From Miscanthus floridulus (Eukaryota > Streptophyta > Magnoliopsida > Poales > Poaceae): a stretch of DNA of 64,000 nucleotides. How positions within the stretch are numbered: position 1 is the stretch's first letter; every line of letters begins with the position of its first letter. Below are positions 10,815-22,084 of this stretch, in pieces. Below the pieces are notes generated by a model. That model was not told where the DNA came from. It was given only the letters and a program-made list of their open reading frames with translations, and searched no databases. Made by a program: the position numbers and the translations under genes. Where the stretch lies: the NCBI RefSeq assembly GCF_019320115.1, contig NC_089593.1, positions 35,411,835 to 35,475,834 on the forward strand, written 5' to 3'.

Positions 10815-11305
10815 CCGGGGGCACCGCCACCCCTTGTCCGGTGCACCTGCCACCCCTGTGGCTATGGCTAGCTGGGAGGCCGAGAGCAGCGGGTTGCTCT
10901 AGGGGCACCGCCACCCCTTGTCCGGTGGCACCACCACCCCTAGGGTGGTGCCTACCAGGACGTGGCCAAGGAGAGCTGGGGCTGGGGCTGGCACCGGAAG
11001 TGGTAGTGTGCACTGCCACAGGCGTGATGGTGCACCACCACCCTATCCGGTGGTGCCGCCCCTTTTCAATAGAGAGCAGGGGAAACTGCCACAGGCACCG
11101 CCACCTCTGGGCGGTGCACTGCCCTAATTTTCTAGAGAGAAGGGATTTTGGGGTGTTGGGCGGGGTTGCATGGCCACCCCCTGTCTGGTGCCACCGCCAC
11201 CTATCCGGTGACCGCCTGACCAATCAACTAGCCATTGGATTTGACCATTGGGGGGCACCGCCACCCCATGTCCGGTGACCGCACCGCCGTGTCCGGTGCC
11301 CTCGC
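10815..11305 (+). repeat. GCACCGCCACCCC-TCCGGTG motif array upstream of LTR TATA box, copy 1
   Basis: At least seven spaced repeats combine GGCACCGCCACCCC with TTGTCCGGTG or TATCCGGTG, ending about 45 bp before the TATA box. They overlap long but domain-free open frames on both strands, so they are more likely promoter-proximal repeats than protein repeats. Confidence 0.75.
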
Positions 11306-11349
11306 AGAAAGCAGCTCTAAGGGGTAACGGCTCTATTTGGCTTGAGGGC

Positions 11350-11357
11350 TATAAATA
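11350..11357 (+). promoter_or_regulatory. TATA box of the second LTR, copy 1
   Basis: TATAAATA within GGGCTATAAATAGGGG, followed about 30 bp later by a GAGCATTTGGCTGG region that could hold the transcript start. The counterpart in copy 2 (44201-44208) is identical. Confidence 0.6.
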
Positions 11358-12155
11358 GGGGTGGAGCTCGAGCATTTGGCTGGTGGAGCACCCTTGGGAC
11401 TAAGTGTCCATGCTTGGGGAGTGCTTGGGAGCCCTCTAACTCACTTGTGCTTGATAGTGATAATCCGATCGAGTGAGTGAGCGATTCTAGTGCGATTGCA
11501 TCGTAAGATTGCATCGAGTAGCACTAGGTGATCGTGTTGCAAGCCGGTGGTGCTTGTTACTCTTGGAGGTTGCCACCTCCTAGATGGCTTGGTGGCTTGT
11601 GACTCCGTTGAAGCATGCGAGAAGATTGTATAGTGCTCCAGAGACGGATTTGTGAGGGGGATTGTGCTCACCCCACGGGGATCGTGAAAAACAACTCTAA
11701 TTGAGCGTGTCATTAAGCTACCCTCACTTTCGGAGTAGGTTTTTGCGGTGCCCGATGTTCGGACTTGGCGGATGATGCCAATTAGTTACCAAACCACCAA
11801 GTGAGCGGTGGACACAATGGGGACTAGCGTGTTGGCAATCACGTGAACCTCGGGATAAAATCATCTTGTCATCCTTGTCTTCCCATTGGTTTGCATCCCC
11901 GTTACACAAGCTTGTATTTACTTTCACATACATTGTGCTTGTGTAGTTGCTCTTGTAATTAGTTGGCTTGTGTAGCTTGCTAGTTACCTTCTTGCTTGTG
12001 TAGCATAGAAGCAGCTTCCTTGCATGACTAATTCGGTTTGAGTAACCTTGTTAGTCACATTACTTAGTTTGTGTAGCTAAGTAATTTGCGCTCTCTAATT
12101 TGGCATTAGTTGCCTTGTTATTGAGCACTGCTAGTGAGCTTAGAAGCTTTGTGTT

Positions 12156-12979
12156 CTGCCATGACGCCGTCGTCCGTCGTGGTGGACCCGGTGGCCTCGC
12201 TGCTTGTCTTGTGGAGAGGGGAGTCGGGGCGCCGCCCGCGCCACGTCGCCAGATCCAGCGGCGCCTGGCTACTTCTCACCTGCCTGGATCCCATCACCGT
12301 CCACGTGGCCGAGCTCCTAGTCGTCCTCGTTGCGCCCCGTCATCGTCAACGTGGGCAAGCTCGTAGCTGCCCCACCGCACGCCCGCCGCGCGCCGTCTCC
12401 TTCACCAGATCTGCCGCTGCGCTCCTCGTCAACCACGCGTTGCCATTGCCGTCCGCCGTAGCCATACCCACGCGCGGCCGCTAGCTCCAGGGCGCCGTCA
12501 CCGTCTCAGTCCCCCAGCCTCGTCGCGCACTCGCCACAGGCGCGCGGCGCCCAAGATGCTGGATGCCCCACCGGTGGGGATAGGAAGGGGAAGTGGACGC
12601 CGCCCGAGAAGAGCAAGGAGGTGCCCTGGTGGCCTCGCTGCTCGTCGTCGTGGAGAGGGGAGCTAGGGGCGCCGCCATTCCTCGTCAGCAGATCCAGCGG
12701 CGCGTGCTCCAGGAGGGTGGCCGCGGCGCTCCAGTGACGGGGGCCGCGATCCAGGATGCGCGGGGCGCGAGGGCGGCGGGTGGCTCCAGGAGGCCGTCTA
12801 CGTCGCCTCCAAGGGCCGACGTGTGCGCCACCGGGAGGGAGGAGGCCACGCGCCCGGGGAAAGCAAGGAAGTGCCCCGGCGGCCTCGCTGCCAGATCCGA
12901 CGCCGGCACTCCTAGTCCACCGCTGTCACCGTGAGCCGAAGCCGTCCCCGCGCTCTCTCCCCCAGGATTCTTCATTGGT
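12156..12979. other. GC-rich segment with internal duplication, copy 1
   Basis: About 0.8 kb of very GC-rich DNA inserted between the LTR fragment and the AlaRS 3' flank. A phrase around GCCTCGCTGCT, GTGGAGAGGGGAG, GGGCGCCGCC and CAGATCCAGCGGCGC occurs at about 12195-12270 and again at 12630-12705, with a decayed third part near 12885. Open frames exist in several phases but none is conserved in frame between the two copies, so I do not call a protein. It may be a captured gene fragment in a transposon. Confidence 0.45.
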
Positions 12980-13034
12980 TGGTGTGGGACCGCCAAGGGT
13001 AATATGGACAATTTCACTAGCCGGTCCCACACCA
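12980..13034. repeat. 13-bp perfect inverted repeat, copy 1
   Basis: TGGTGTGGGACCG (12980-12992) and its exact reverse complement CGGTCCCACACCA (13022-13034) flank a 29-nt loop. Copy 2 keeps both arms intact (45841-45853, 45883-45895) while the loop and flanks differ by substitutions. It could form a hairpin or be a pair of transposon ends; no target duplication was seen. Confidence 0.75.
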
Positions 13035-14371
13035 AACGACAAAAAACAAACAGAACACGGACGAAATAGCTTATAAGGCAAACAAGTTTAGAGCAATGGC
13101 ACCTGTGTGCGGTCAATTTTTTTAATGACTTATGTAAAATTACAAACTTTTTTAACGGCACACATGTAAAAGCCTCCAAAAACAGACACCCGCTGATGCA
13201 TTTAGTTCAGTGTGGTGTGGGGTCAGCTACAGTATTGCAGAACAGCGCCTCACAGCCTGTGAGGCTTCCGATTTCCTCGTGGATGAGAGTTAAGATAGCA
13301 CATCCGCATATCACACACACATACCCAATTCAATTGTATATCTCATACCAGAAGCCTATGCAAATTAATCGCCGAGAAGGCGAGACTGATAGCATGAAGC
13401 AAGCGGCACCAATTTGGTCAAGGCATCTCTGGCCGGAGCGAAATTTAAACGGTGGCGCACCAAAGCCATCCTGTATAGAACCTTTCATTAAATTGGACAG
13501 CTTTATGTGCTTCCAATTGTATGGCGAGTATAAATGAAACTGTGAACACCATTGAACTTCTGTTAAGTACATTGGGTAAATGGAAAACTAAAAGCGATGA
13601 GTAATCCAACAGCAGCAACGCATAAGACCCCATGGGGAGTGCACCAGTTATCACCAATCAGCAGAGTTTCATTGAAGCAATGCTGTTCGCAAGTGCCATT
13701 GCTTCCTTGAGCTGAGAAGCGTCACTTCCCTGCAGTGAAGGAATCGCAGAATTGATTTAGGCATTTATAACTTGATGACTTGAACCCAAGACCATAGAAT
13801 ATTCTAGGAATGGATTGCTCACTCACCTGGCCCTGGGCAATGCCGTTCTTGCCGCCACCCCCTCTTCCCTTGAGCGGTGCAATTGAAGGTGTTAGCCAGT
13901 CCAACACCTTGAAGCCGCTAGGAGCATTGGGAGGCACACCAGCATAGATAACAGCTTTGTTTGATGCCTCATCAGTACTGAATAACATTATAGGCAAACC
14001 CTGGGCCAAGACATCCAAAAGTTCACCAGGATATCTAAAGACTTGAGATGGGATAAAATAGTTCTACTACAACATGCCATGTATACTATAGCAATTTACT
14101 GACTAACATTATTTTAACAATAAAGCGAAAATGAACAATGTAAGTACCTTGTCCATGACTTTGATAACCGCCTCCCGGACAGCCGTGGTATCAAGACCCA
14201 CATCGACATGAGTAACACAAAACGGCTTATTTCCTGAAAGAGCAGCGTCTGCGGCATCCATTGCAGACTGCACAGCCTTTTGTTTATTTTGCTCACCCAT
14301 TTTCTTCTTTGCCTTCCTAAGTTCATCCTGAGATGTGCAACAGTTATAATCATCATAAAAGTAAACTATTA

Positions 14372-14485
14372 CTCCCTCCATTCCAAATTGTAGGTCATTT
14401 TGGCTAGATACATAGCTTTTGCTACGCACCTAAATATACACTATGTAAAGAAAAGAAAAAATGTCTTACAATTTGGAACAGAGAG
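14372..14485. mobile_element. Stowaway-like MITE in AlaRS intron 19, copy 1
   Basis: A 114-bp element with TA target duplications, CTCCCTCCATTCC at one end and an imperfect complementary GGAACAGAGAG at the other. These are the ends typical of grass Stowaway (Tc1/mariner) MITEs. It lies in the intron between exons 19 and 20. Confidence 0.8.
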
Positions 14486-15024
14486 TAAATTACTAGGTGG
14501 TAACTTTTTATTAAAAAGAGAACATAAATGTCGTAGGTGATTCTTCTTTCTTAAACATGAGCATATATAAGAAATCCAAAATAGAAACATTTACAGACCT
14601 CTAGCTTTGAAACCTTGCCTCTCAAATCAGCCTTTTTCGCAGCAGGGATAGCAGCTGCATCCAGCCCACTCTTGATGGAAGCAATTTTCTGATAAAGGGA
14701 GATTGATATTAGACGGTAATCTTAGAAATGATATATATCTCAGCAGAAAAGACAGAAGTCTTCAATTCCACAGGAGTAATGTACAGATGCAGTCCTTCAA
14801 CCTGCCCAATGGTGTCAACTAGATCTATAATAAACACTTTAAATGCGAATGTGGGATTAATACTTTATTTTTTTTCTTGAAACCCGCAAGAGAGCTGTGT
14901 ATCTTTGTATTAAGAAGAAAAAAGGGGCAAGAGCCCTTACAACACACACCCACACTCCTAAGCTCTTATAGCACTAACATTAATACTTTATAGTACTAAC
15001 ATTAATTGAAGGCCATGGAATCTA

Positions 15025-15249
15025 CTTCCTCCATCCCAAAAAGAATGGTTGAAGTGCCAAAAGTTGGACCAAATATATATAGATAAAAATATTAATGTTT
15101 CTAACGCCAAATAAGTATACTATGAAAATATCTCATGACAAATCTGATGACACTTAATTGATACTTTTTTCTATATAGTTATCAGTCAAACTTAAGATAC
15201 TTTAACTTGGTACTGTGCTACAATTGCATCTTTTCCTGGACAAAGGGAG
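15025..15249. mobile_element. Stowaway-like MITE in AlaRS intron 18, copy 1
   Basis: About 225 bp, starting CTTCCTCCATCCC after TA and ending GACAAAGGGAG before TA, in the intron between exons 18 and 19. The ends match the CTCCCTC consensus imperfectly, so this is an old mariner-type MITE. Confidence 0.65.
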
Positions 15250-17221
15250 TATTTGATTTATAAGGTTGGGCCAAGCCCAATTAAATCCAATAAAAATAGC
15301 TTGCTCATTTTCATTGGCATGAGGACTGCAACAAATTGTACATCCCATTACAACATACTGGCATGTTTGCTAGTGGTTATTAAAGAATAGAACATTACTA
15401 ATGTAAGACATGCATCAGAACAGCTTTTATTAATGTTGTTTCTTATGCTCCCACGAAAAAGACTACGCCTTGGTTCATTATTATAGCACTCAACTGATCA
15501 TGTTATGTCAACACTGCAACTCCAGGAGAGACAATCCCTAAAAAATGATAGAAGCTTGATACCTTTTCCAACAAAGCTCCCTCCAACTGAGATGCTTCAT
15601 TGATATCAGAATCAATAGATGATGCCAACACCATAGCCTGGGTGGCACATCCAGCAGTCACGGCTGTTATCCTCCTAACACCTTTTGCAATACCCTCCTC
15701 AGATAAGAGTGCGAATGCTTTAGCATCTCTTGTGTTTGTGATATGTGTACCTGATATATACACAAAATTTTAGATATCATAATCATGAAACATAGAATTA
15801 CATAGCAGAGAGCTGAAAACAAACCTCCACATAGTTCAGTCGATATGGATAACCACTCTTTGCTATCAGGATCTGCAAGCAGATCTTCCACTTTACGACC
15901 AACTGATACAACTCTTACTGGATCAGGGTAGATCTACAAAATCAATATGCCAACCCCTTTAATAACTAGCCAAACAAGAAATATCAACATTCCATGAGCA
16001 AGAAAACTTACTTCACCAAACACAGCACGAAGACCATTTATGCGCTTTGCATCCTCTAATTTTATTTCAAGTGCATATACACCCAGCTCATCCTTTATTT
16101 GCTGGTTCACTATGGACTCAATTTTTCTCAAATCTTCAGGCTGGACAGGTTTTCCTGTTATATGAATTAACAGCTGACTAAACGAGCTCATAAAATTCAG
16201 TCAGTGGAATACAAAGGAGCCACAATACCATGAGAGAAATCAAATCTCAGCTTCTCAGGTAGAACAATTGAACCCTTCTGGTCAACATGATCACCAAGTA
16301 CTTCCTATAAATGCAATGGCAGAATCATCAGGAGAGAAGAGAGCAACTGTGTAAATTTTGGACAAGGTAGAAACATACCCTTAGAGCAAAGTTCAACATG
16401 TGAGTACACGTATGGTTTGGAGCAATCAGTGTGCGCCGGTTGTAATCAACCTACCAATGGGTTTTTGCCATATTGAAATACGATCAATTACATACGAACT
16501 AATTTAGTGCAAAAATGTAGCTAGTAAAAGGTATCACCTTGCATATCACACTATCACCAAGAGACAAAACCTTGGAACCTTTTGTAAATGAGCCAATATG
16601 TAGAACATAGCCAGCAAACACTTGGACGTTGTTCACATTAAAAGTTCCAAAAGACCCCTCAATGCTTCCAGTGTCAAATATCTTGAAGCCAAAAAATCCA
16701 TGTTAATCCAAAAGATTTAGCAAATGTATGTCTCAGTGATGACATTTGAAAAAGCAGATAACTTTGAAGGTAAACTGCAGTATATTATTGCTGTGATATA
16801 ATGACATCAAGCTATAGAAATTATTGAAAGGCAGATAGCCCACAACAGGATACTAAAGAACTCCACACAAGCACACACACAAATACAGTGGATTTGGTAG
16901 CTATAAAATGACTTATCATTTTCTGTTTTTCTCTCTCATATGTAGGCAGCCGTCAGCTACAATTGTGGCTGTGATAGCCTCCTAATTAATGCAGAATATT
17001 ACCCAAATAATCAGCCTATTAATCCTATTACTCCATGTTGAAATTTAGCTAAAGTAAATGCTATGAACCTTGACACTAGCATGCACCTAGACACAGGATT
17101 GTTTCCAACAATTATATACTATGTTTCAAGTTTCAATATTAAAAGTAACGTTGAGAACCTTTAGAGCCATGCATCAATGTTCCCTCGCTACAATTCTAGT
17201 CTCAAGATCAGGAGGGACAGT

Positions 17222-18109
17222 CAAAGTTTGGCTAGGCGGCGACTACTCGGCGACTACGCGCGCCTAGTCGCTGGGCGAAGCCCGTCGCCGCGACTAGAGG
17301 CATAATCGCGCATCGCGGCGCTAGGCGGCGCGGAGGGCGGCCAAAGGGGCCTGGAGCTGGACTGTTGGAGGGCAGGGGCCGCCGGCGCTGGGCTCGAGCC
17401 AGCTGGAGCTGGAGCCTGGAGGGCAGGGGTGGCCAGCGCGGCGCTCTGCGGTGGTGTGGCCTGCACCCTGCGCCTGCGGGATGCCGGGGCCAGGATGGGA
17501 TGGGCGCCTGGGCAGTGGCGCGGCGGGAGGGCTTGGTGCGCCGCGGAATGGCGTGCGGCGAGCGCTGTCCGGCTAGGTAGCGCCGACAGGCAGCTGGCAT
17601 GCTCCTCGCCTCCTCCCGTGCGGCGGCGCGGGTGCGGCTGCGGGCGCGCGCTCATGGGAGGGACGGAGGGAGGCAGATAGGAGCAGAGGCGGAGGGTTAG
17701 GTTTGCTGTTGCCTGGGCCTTCATTATTGGGCTGAAATTACATGGGGTATGTGGTGTTGATGGCCCAACGACTAGGGCCTGGGCTGCAGATCCGCCCCTG
17801 TGCACTTGTATTACTGTCCTATCCATTTGTATTGTAATTACCAGCTGCTGATATGGTGTGCTCATGGATGGGAGGCTGCTGAAATCATCCAGATAAGTCA
17901 CAACTTAGTGTTTTCTATTTTTTTTTTAACAGCTAGCTGTCTATTGACTAATTTACTAACTACTAGTTATATACATAATATATATATATATGTAAAATTT
18001 ATGGCTATATTGCCAAAACGCCTAGGAGCGCCTAGGACCGAGTACTCCCGACTAGGCGCTAGGCAATGGGTTAGCGCCTAGATTCCACCTAGCGCCTAGC
18101 TGAACTTTG
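17222..18109. mobile_element. Non-autonomous hAT element in AlaRS intron 12, copy 1
   Basis: The ends CAAAGTTTGGCTAGGCG and (reverse complement of the right end) CAAAGTTCAGCTAGGCG form short imperfect terminal inverted repeats. They are flanked by exact 8-bp duplications GGGACAGT (17214-17221 and 18110-18117), the hAT target-site length. Subterminal copies of CGCCTAG/CTAGGCG are numerous near both ends, as hAT transposase binding sites usually are. The GC-rich interior has no transposase. It sits in the large intron between exons 12 and 13. Copy 2 is 901 bp. Confidence 0.9.
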
Positions 18110-18666
18110 GGGACAGTACAAACTTTGTGTTTCAAATGGTGAAATGATACAGATAAAATAAAGTTAAAAACAGAAATGTTTTAACATGACAATTGTTTGG
18201 CAAATTGAAACAAGTCCTAGAACAGCACATTTGGATCGAATATACCAGAAGGCAGCACTAACTATCCAAGAACTGCCTGAAAATAATAATTAAAGAGAAC
18301 TTGCCAGCCAGACGAGGCTGATATTTCTAAACACTGAACAAGGCTAACAGTTGATGGTGTGAATTTAAAAACACTTAATGCCAGATTTCATATCGCTATT
18401 GCATGGATATAGACATGGTGTACCTGGCCACCCTGTTCGGCATAGAAACTTGTACTTTCCAGCACAAGGCCAAAGTCCTCATCACCAGTAGCTGTAGTAA
18501 CGTATTCTGAGCCAGTATAGATAGCCTTCACCACACTTTCATGTTCCTACAAAATCTTAATGGTAAGATCAAGAAAAGCATAGTAAACATTGGCATAACC
18601 CTAATAGTTGATTACAAATATCAAAAGTGTGGGAAGAACCAGAAGTTGAGTATAACTAACTAATAA

Positions 18667-19858
18667 GGGCCCGTCTGAATCCATTGGGATTCTGAGGATC
18701 CAGATAAAAAAAAAGGCAGATTATGGGTAGGATTCTGGGAATCCGACGCTGGGATTCTGGAAATCTCTGTACCTCTCCAAACCCAGATAACGTAGGATAG
18801 GACATGCGAAAAGTCACATTTGCCCTTACCCTTATCTTCCCCTGTCGGCTGCCGTCCTGTATCGTTATCACCTACGCAGCCGCTCTTGCCGCCTCCGCCC
18901 TGCCCCAGCCACAAGCGCTGCCACTAGTAAGCAACTCGGCTCCGCTGATTGGTGCTTCGGCGAGGTTGAGGAGCGTGAACTCGGCTCCGCTGATTGGTGC
19001 TTCGTCGAGGTTGAGGAGCGTGAACGAGCAGCCTCGAGCCTACTTTGGATGCGGCGCGGAGCGGTGTACGCAACAGCTACCAACGGCATGACGAGCACAC
19101 ATGTTGGATCCCCAGGCAGTCAGAGCCATGCTATCCAATTGGTCATCAGAGCAGCTGTATTCACGGCCATGTGTGGCGGCGCCGGCGCCGGCAAGCTGCA
19201 TCACGGGAAAGCGAACGCCCCAGTGGGTGAGGGACTGGCACAGCGCCACCTACGTGGGTGAGATCACGCGATGGTGCAATTCAGATTTACTCGCTGGTAC
19301 GCACACGCTTCCTCTGTCGTCCTTCCCCTCTACAGATCTGGGCCCACCACTTCACACTCTACAACATTGACGACGACATCCACATGTACTCTACGGGCTT
19401 CCTCACTCCAGGGAGAGCGGACAGGGAATGGGGACTTGGGCTGCTGGTGGTTATGGTCGATCAATGGAGAGCCCTGGTACGGGACGCACATTGTGGATCA
19501 GGACGCAGGAGCGATTGGATGGTGAAGGGGTTACTTGGAGGAGACAAGAAGCAAACCTGGCACGGATCAGAGGTGGTGCGGGCGTGCGGCAACCAACAGG
19601 CACAGGGATGGAGATGAGATGCAATTCACGTGGACCTAGGCACTTTGTACGTTCTTACATTTTCCTTTTCTTAACAACTCTGCTAATTGAACACAATGCT
19701 GAGGGGTATTTGGGAGAAACACTCTTTGAAATATCTAGAATCCATAACTAAAAATCGAGGTCTCGTACGGCTAGAGATTTTATTATCCAAAATCTGGATT
19801 CTAGAAATCTGGATTTTAGAATCCGGATTCTAGAATCCCCTAGGATTCAAATAGAACC
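18667..19858. mobile_element. PIF/Harbinger-type element in AlaRS intron 11, copy 1
   Basis: A 1192-bp element with TAA target duplications on both sides (18664-18666, 19859-19861) and ends GGGCCCGTCTGAATCC and, inverted, GGTTCTATTTGAATCC. Subterminal GATTCTGG/AATCTGGATTCTAGA repeats lie at each end. The interior contains a 45-bp tandem duplication (18933-18977, 18978-19022). No PIF transposase motif is recognisable. The length is identical in copy 2. Confidence 0.85.
18933..19022. repeat. 45-bp tandem duplication inside the PIF/Harbinger-type element, copy 1
   Basis: Two adjacent 45-bp units starting AACTCGGCTCCGCTGATTGG differ by a single G/T. Confidence 0.9.
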
Positions 19859-20972
19859 TAAGTATAGATGTGTCAGATAAGAAAAGGTGTAACTAACCTT
19901 GGGCCACAGAAACTTTGGGCTATCATCCGTGCTGGCAAGCCCCAGTTTGTGCAAATGCGCTGTAGCATTCGCATCCATAGCAATAGAGTTTCCTCCAGAC
20001 TGCAAAAAGAAACATATATAGTAAAAATTGAAGGGATGAAAAACAGTTACCATGAAATTCAAAGATAAACAAAGAACAAACATGGATAACAGATTTCAAT
20101 ACCAGTAACATATAGATATTGGAAAATGTTATCAGCAAATATAGAAACACAAACAGCAAGAATAATGGGATAACAAATGGCACCACAAGAGACTCTTAGG
20201 ATTAACTTCTACACTTAGTAGAAACGTAAAAATAACCTTGTTACGAGCATTTCTAGCTTTTTGCCTCGCTTCTTCCATAGAAGCATTAAAACCCTCCTTA
20301 TCAACAGTCAGCCCGTAGTCGATTGCCATGACCTACGCAAAGAAATAATAATAATACATGATAAACATAAAAAAGTTCTAGCAAATTAGCTGGTTAAAAG
20401 ATAAATAACAAATGTAAAACTAACCTCAGTCAAATCAATTGGATAACCATAAGTGTCCCAAAGAACAAATGCATCCTGAAAGAATAAATGAACTATTTAA
20501 GTACATCAAATGTAAAGGCAACCCAAACTCAGGAACCATTTCATAGGGAGGAATGCCTAGCCACTAGCCAGGTCCACTCATGCAGCACAACAATTTTCAG
20601 TTGCCAAACAAGCATGTGCCTGGCCCAAATGGTGCAAGAAGCACCCCCCTGCCCAAGCTTGGCCCAACAGGTTTAATGGGTCCATAAATCAAATATGCTA
20701 ATTATGTTGTAATCTGGATGAATGCATACCTAAATCTTTTTGTGATGTACTCTGGATTGATAGATTTTTACTGATGCTAATTATGCAATGTTGTTACATT
20801 GTAAAAACAACTAGTCACGGTTATAAATTCCACCATTATTAGCCAACACAAGAAACCTATGCTGACATAGCCAAATTCCAAAGAAGAAAAAAAAGAAGGT
20901 TCAAACTAGGGGGTAACCACACCAAACACCATCAATTGGGCCAAGGCAAAAATACAAAAGGCCTGCACCCCT

Positions 20973-21115
20973 CAACACATCCAACTCATACGACATGGCT
21001 ATCACTCACACTACAGGCTACCTTGCCCCAAACAGCATGGGCGCAACACATCCAACTCATACGACATGGATATCACTCACACCACAGGCTGCCTTGCACC
21101 GAAACAGCATGGACA
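20973..21115. repeat. 71-bp two-unit minisatellite in AlaRS intron 8, copy 1
   Basis: Two units begin CAACACATCCAACTCATACG and end with AACAGCATGG, with about 90% identity by eye. They sit in the long intron between exons 8 and 9. Confidence 0.85.
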
Positions 21116-21453
21116 TGCACCCACAAGCCATAGATTTGGGTTGGGATAGTTGGGTGTTCAGGCCAGGCTAATGAATTCATTCTGAAAATCACACCCTTAA
21201 ATAGTTCAGGCAGGGCTGTCAGTGTGCAGTTAACAAATAAGACTGGATTATCATCCATGGAAAAAGATGTATGCATGACAGTTCTAGAAACATTTGCATC
21301 TGATTCAATGAGAAGAAAGGAACTCCTTCATCACCCCCCCGCCCCCAACACACAAAAGGACTTTCAAGCATTAATTAACAAAGTTAATTAAAAGGACTAG
21401 CGCAAGCTGCACTGAGACCCATGGGATCATACGGCACAAGCTGTGATACTTAA

Positions 21454-21628
21454 GGGCCTGTCTGTTTGAGGCTTTGAGCCTGCAATTGCTAGATTTTCAC
21501 AGCCCTAGAACCAATCAAGCACCCACATTGCAATACTAAATTACAGTCCAGACACCACACTGTAACATCTAGCAATTCCACCATCTAGAAGCTGCTTTTC
21601 ACAATCTACAGCTGAAAGAAACAGGCAC
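21454..21628. mobile_element. Tourist-like MITE in AlaRS intron 8, copy 1
   Basis: A 175-bp element flanked by TAA on both sides, with imperfect ends GGGCCTGTCTGTTTGAGGC and, inverted, GTGCCTGTTTCTTTCAGC. This fits PIF/Harbinger-derived Tourist MITEs. Confidence 0.75.
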
Positions 21629-22010
21629 TAAATATGATGCCACAATACCGATTTAGATGTCTTGGGTTATTCAGTGCAAACTGTTGCTACAGCAGACTAA
21701 CAATGGGCAACCAGTACAGGTTGTAAAAACACAGAAGGAAGAACCCTGCAAATAGTATAACAGAATAGAGGTGCCCTACCCACCTACCTCAGAAAACAAA
21801 GCATTTTTATCTTCAAATGAAAATGAAAATAAAAACAAATAATGCATTGAAATTCAAAAACCAAAATCACTTACCTGGCCACTAAGTACAGTTCCACCAT
21901 TATCCTTAACAGCATCTGCAGCTTTCTTAAATTTTTCATAACCCTGAAAAATACACGAACAGCACTAGTGGTAATAGAGGCAAACAATACCAGAAAATAA
22001 AACCTACAAT

Positions 22011-22084
22011 AGAAGATTCATGCTTCTAGTGAAATAGAAGATTCATGCTTCTAGTAAAATAGAAGATTCATGATCTAATGAAAT
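22011..22084. repeat. 25-bp three-unit tandem repeat in AlaRS intron 7, copy 1
   Basis: Three units of AGAAGATTCATGCTTCTAGT plus AAAT-type tails; the last unit is diverged. Copy 2 has the same three units with two substitutions. Confidence 0.85.

Larger units (their letters stand above)
10015..12155 (+). mobile_element. LTR fragment of a second retrotransposon, copy 1
   Basis: Sequence of LTR style beginning near TGTTTTGTTTGGTAATTG. A TATA box (TATAAATA at 11350-11357) is followed by a C/T- and G-rich leader and then a CTTGTGTAG-rich segment, the pattern of a U3-R-U5 region in plus orientation. It is replaced abruptly at about 12155 by GC-rich DNA. No internal domain or primer binding site was found, so this is probably a truncated or solo LTR. 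An array of GCACCGCCACCCC / TCCGGTG motifs precedes the TATA box. Confidence 0.6.

Noticed and set aside
10747..11278. Open frames of 145-158 residues (Pro/Gly/Thr-rich) around the CCGGTG array
   Set aside because: They exist on both strands, coincide exactly with tandem motifs upstream of an LTR TATA box, and shift frame between copies.
17254..17901. 215-residue minus frame and relatives in the hAT interior
   Set aside because: They start outside and end inside the transposon and have low-complexity Ala/Pro/Arg composition; no transposase motif.
19258..19751. Several 84-119 residue frames in the PIF/Harbinger-type element
   Set aside because: They overlap in different phases with no DDE or Myb-like motif; probably gene-derived or random sequence.
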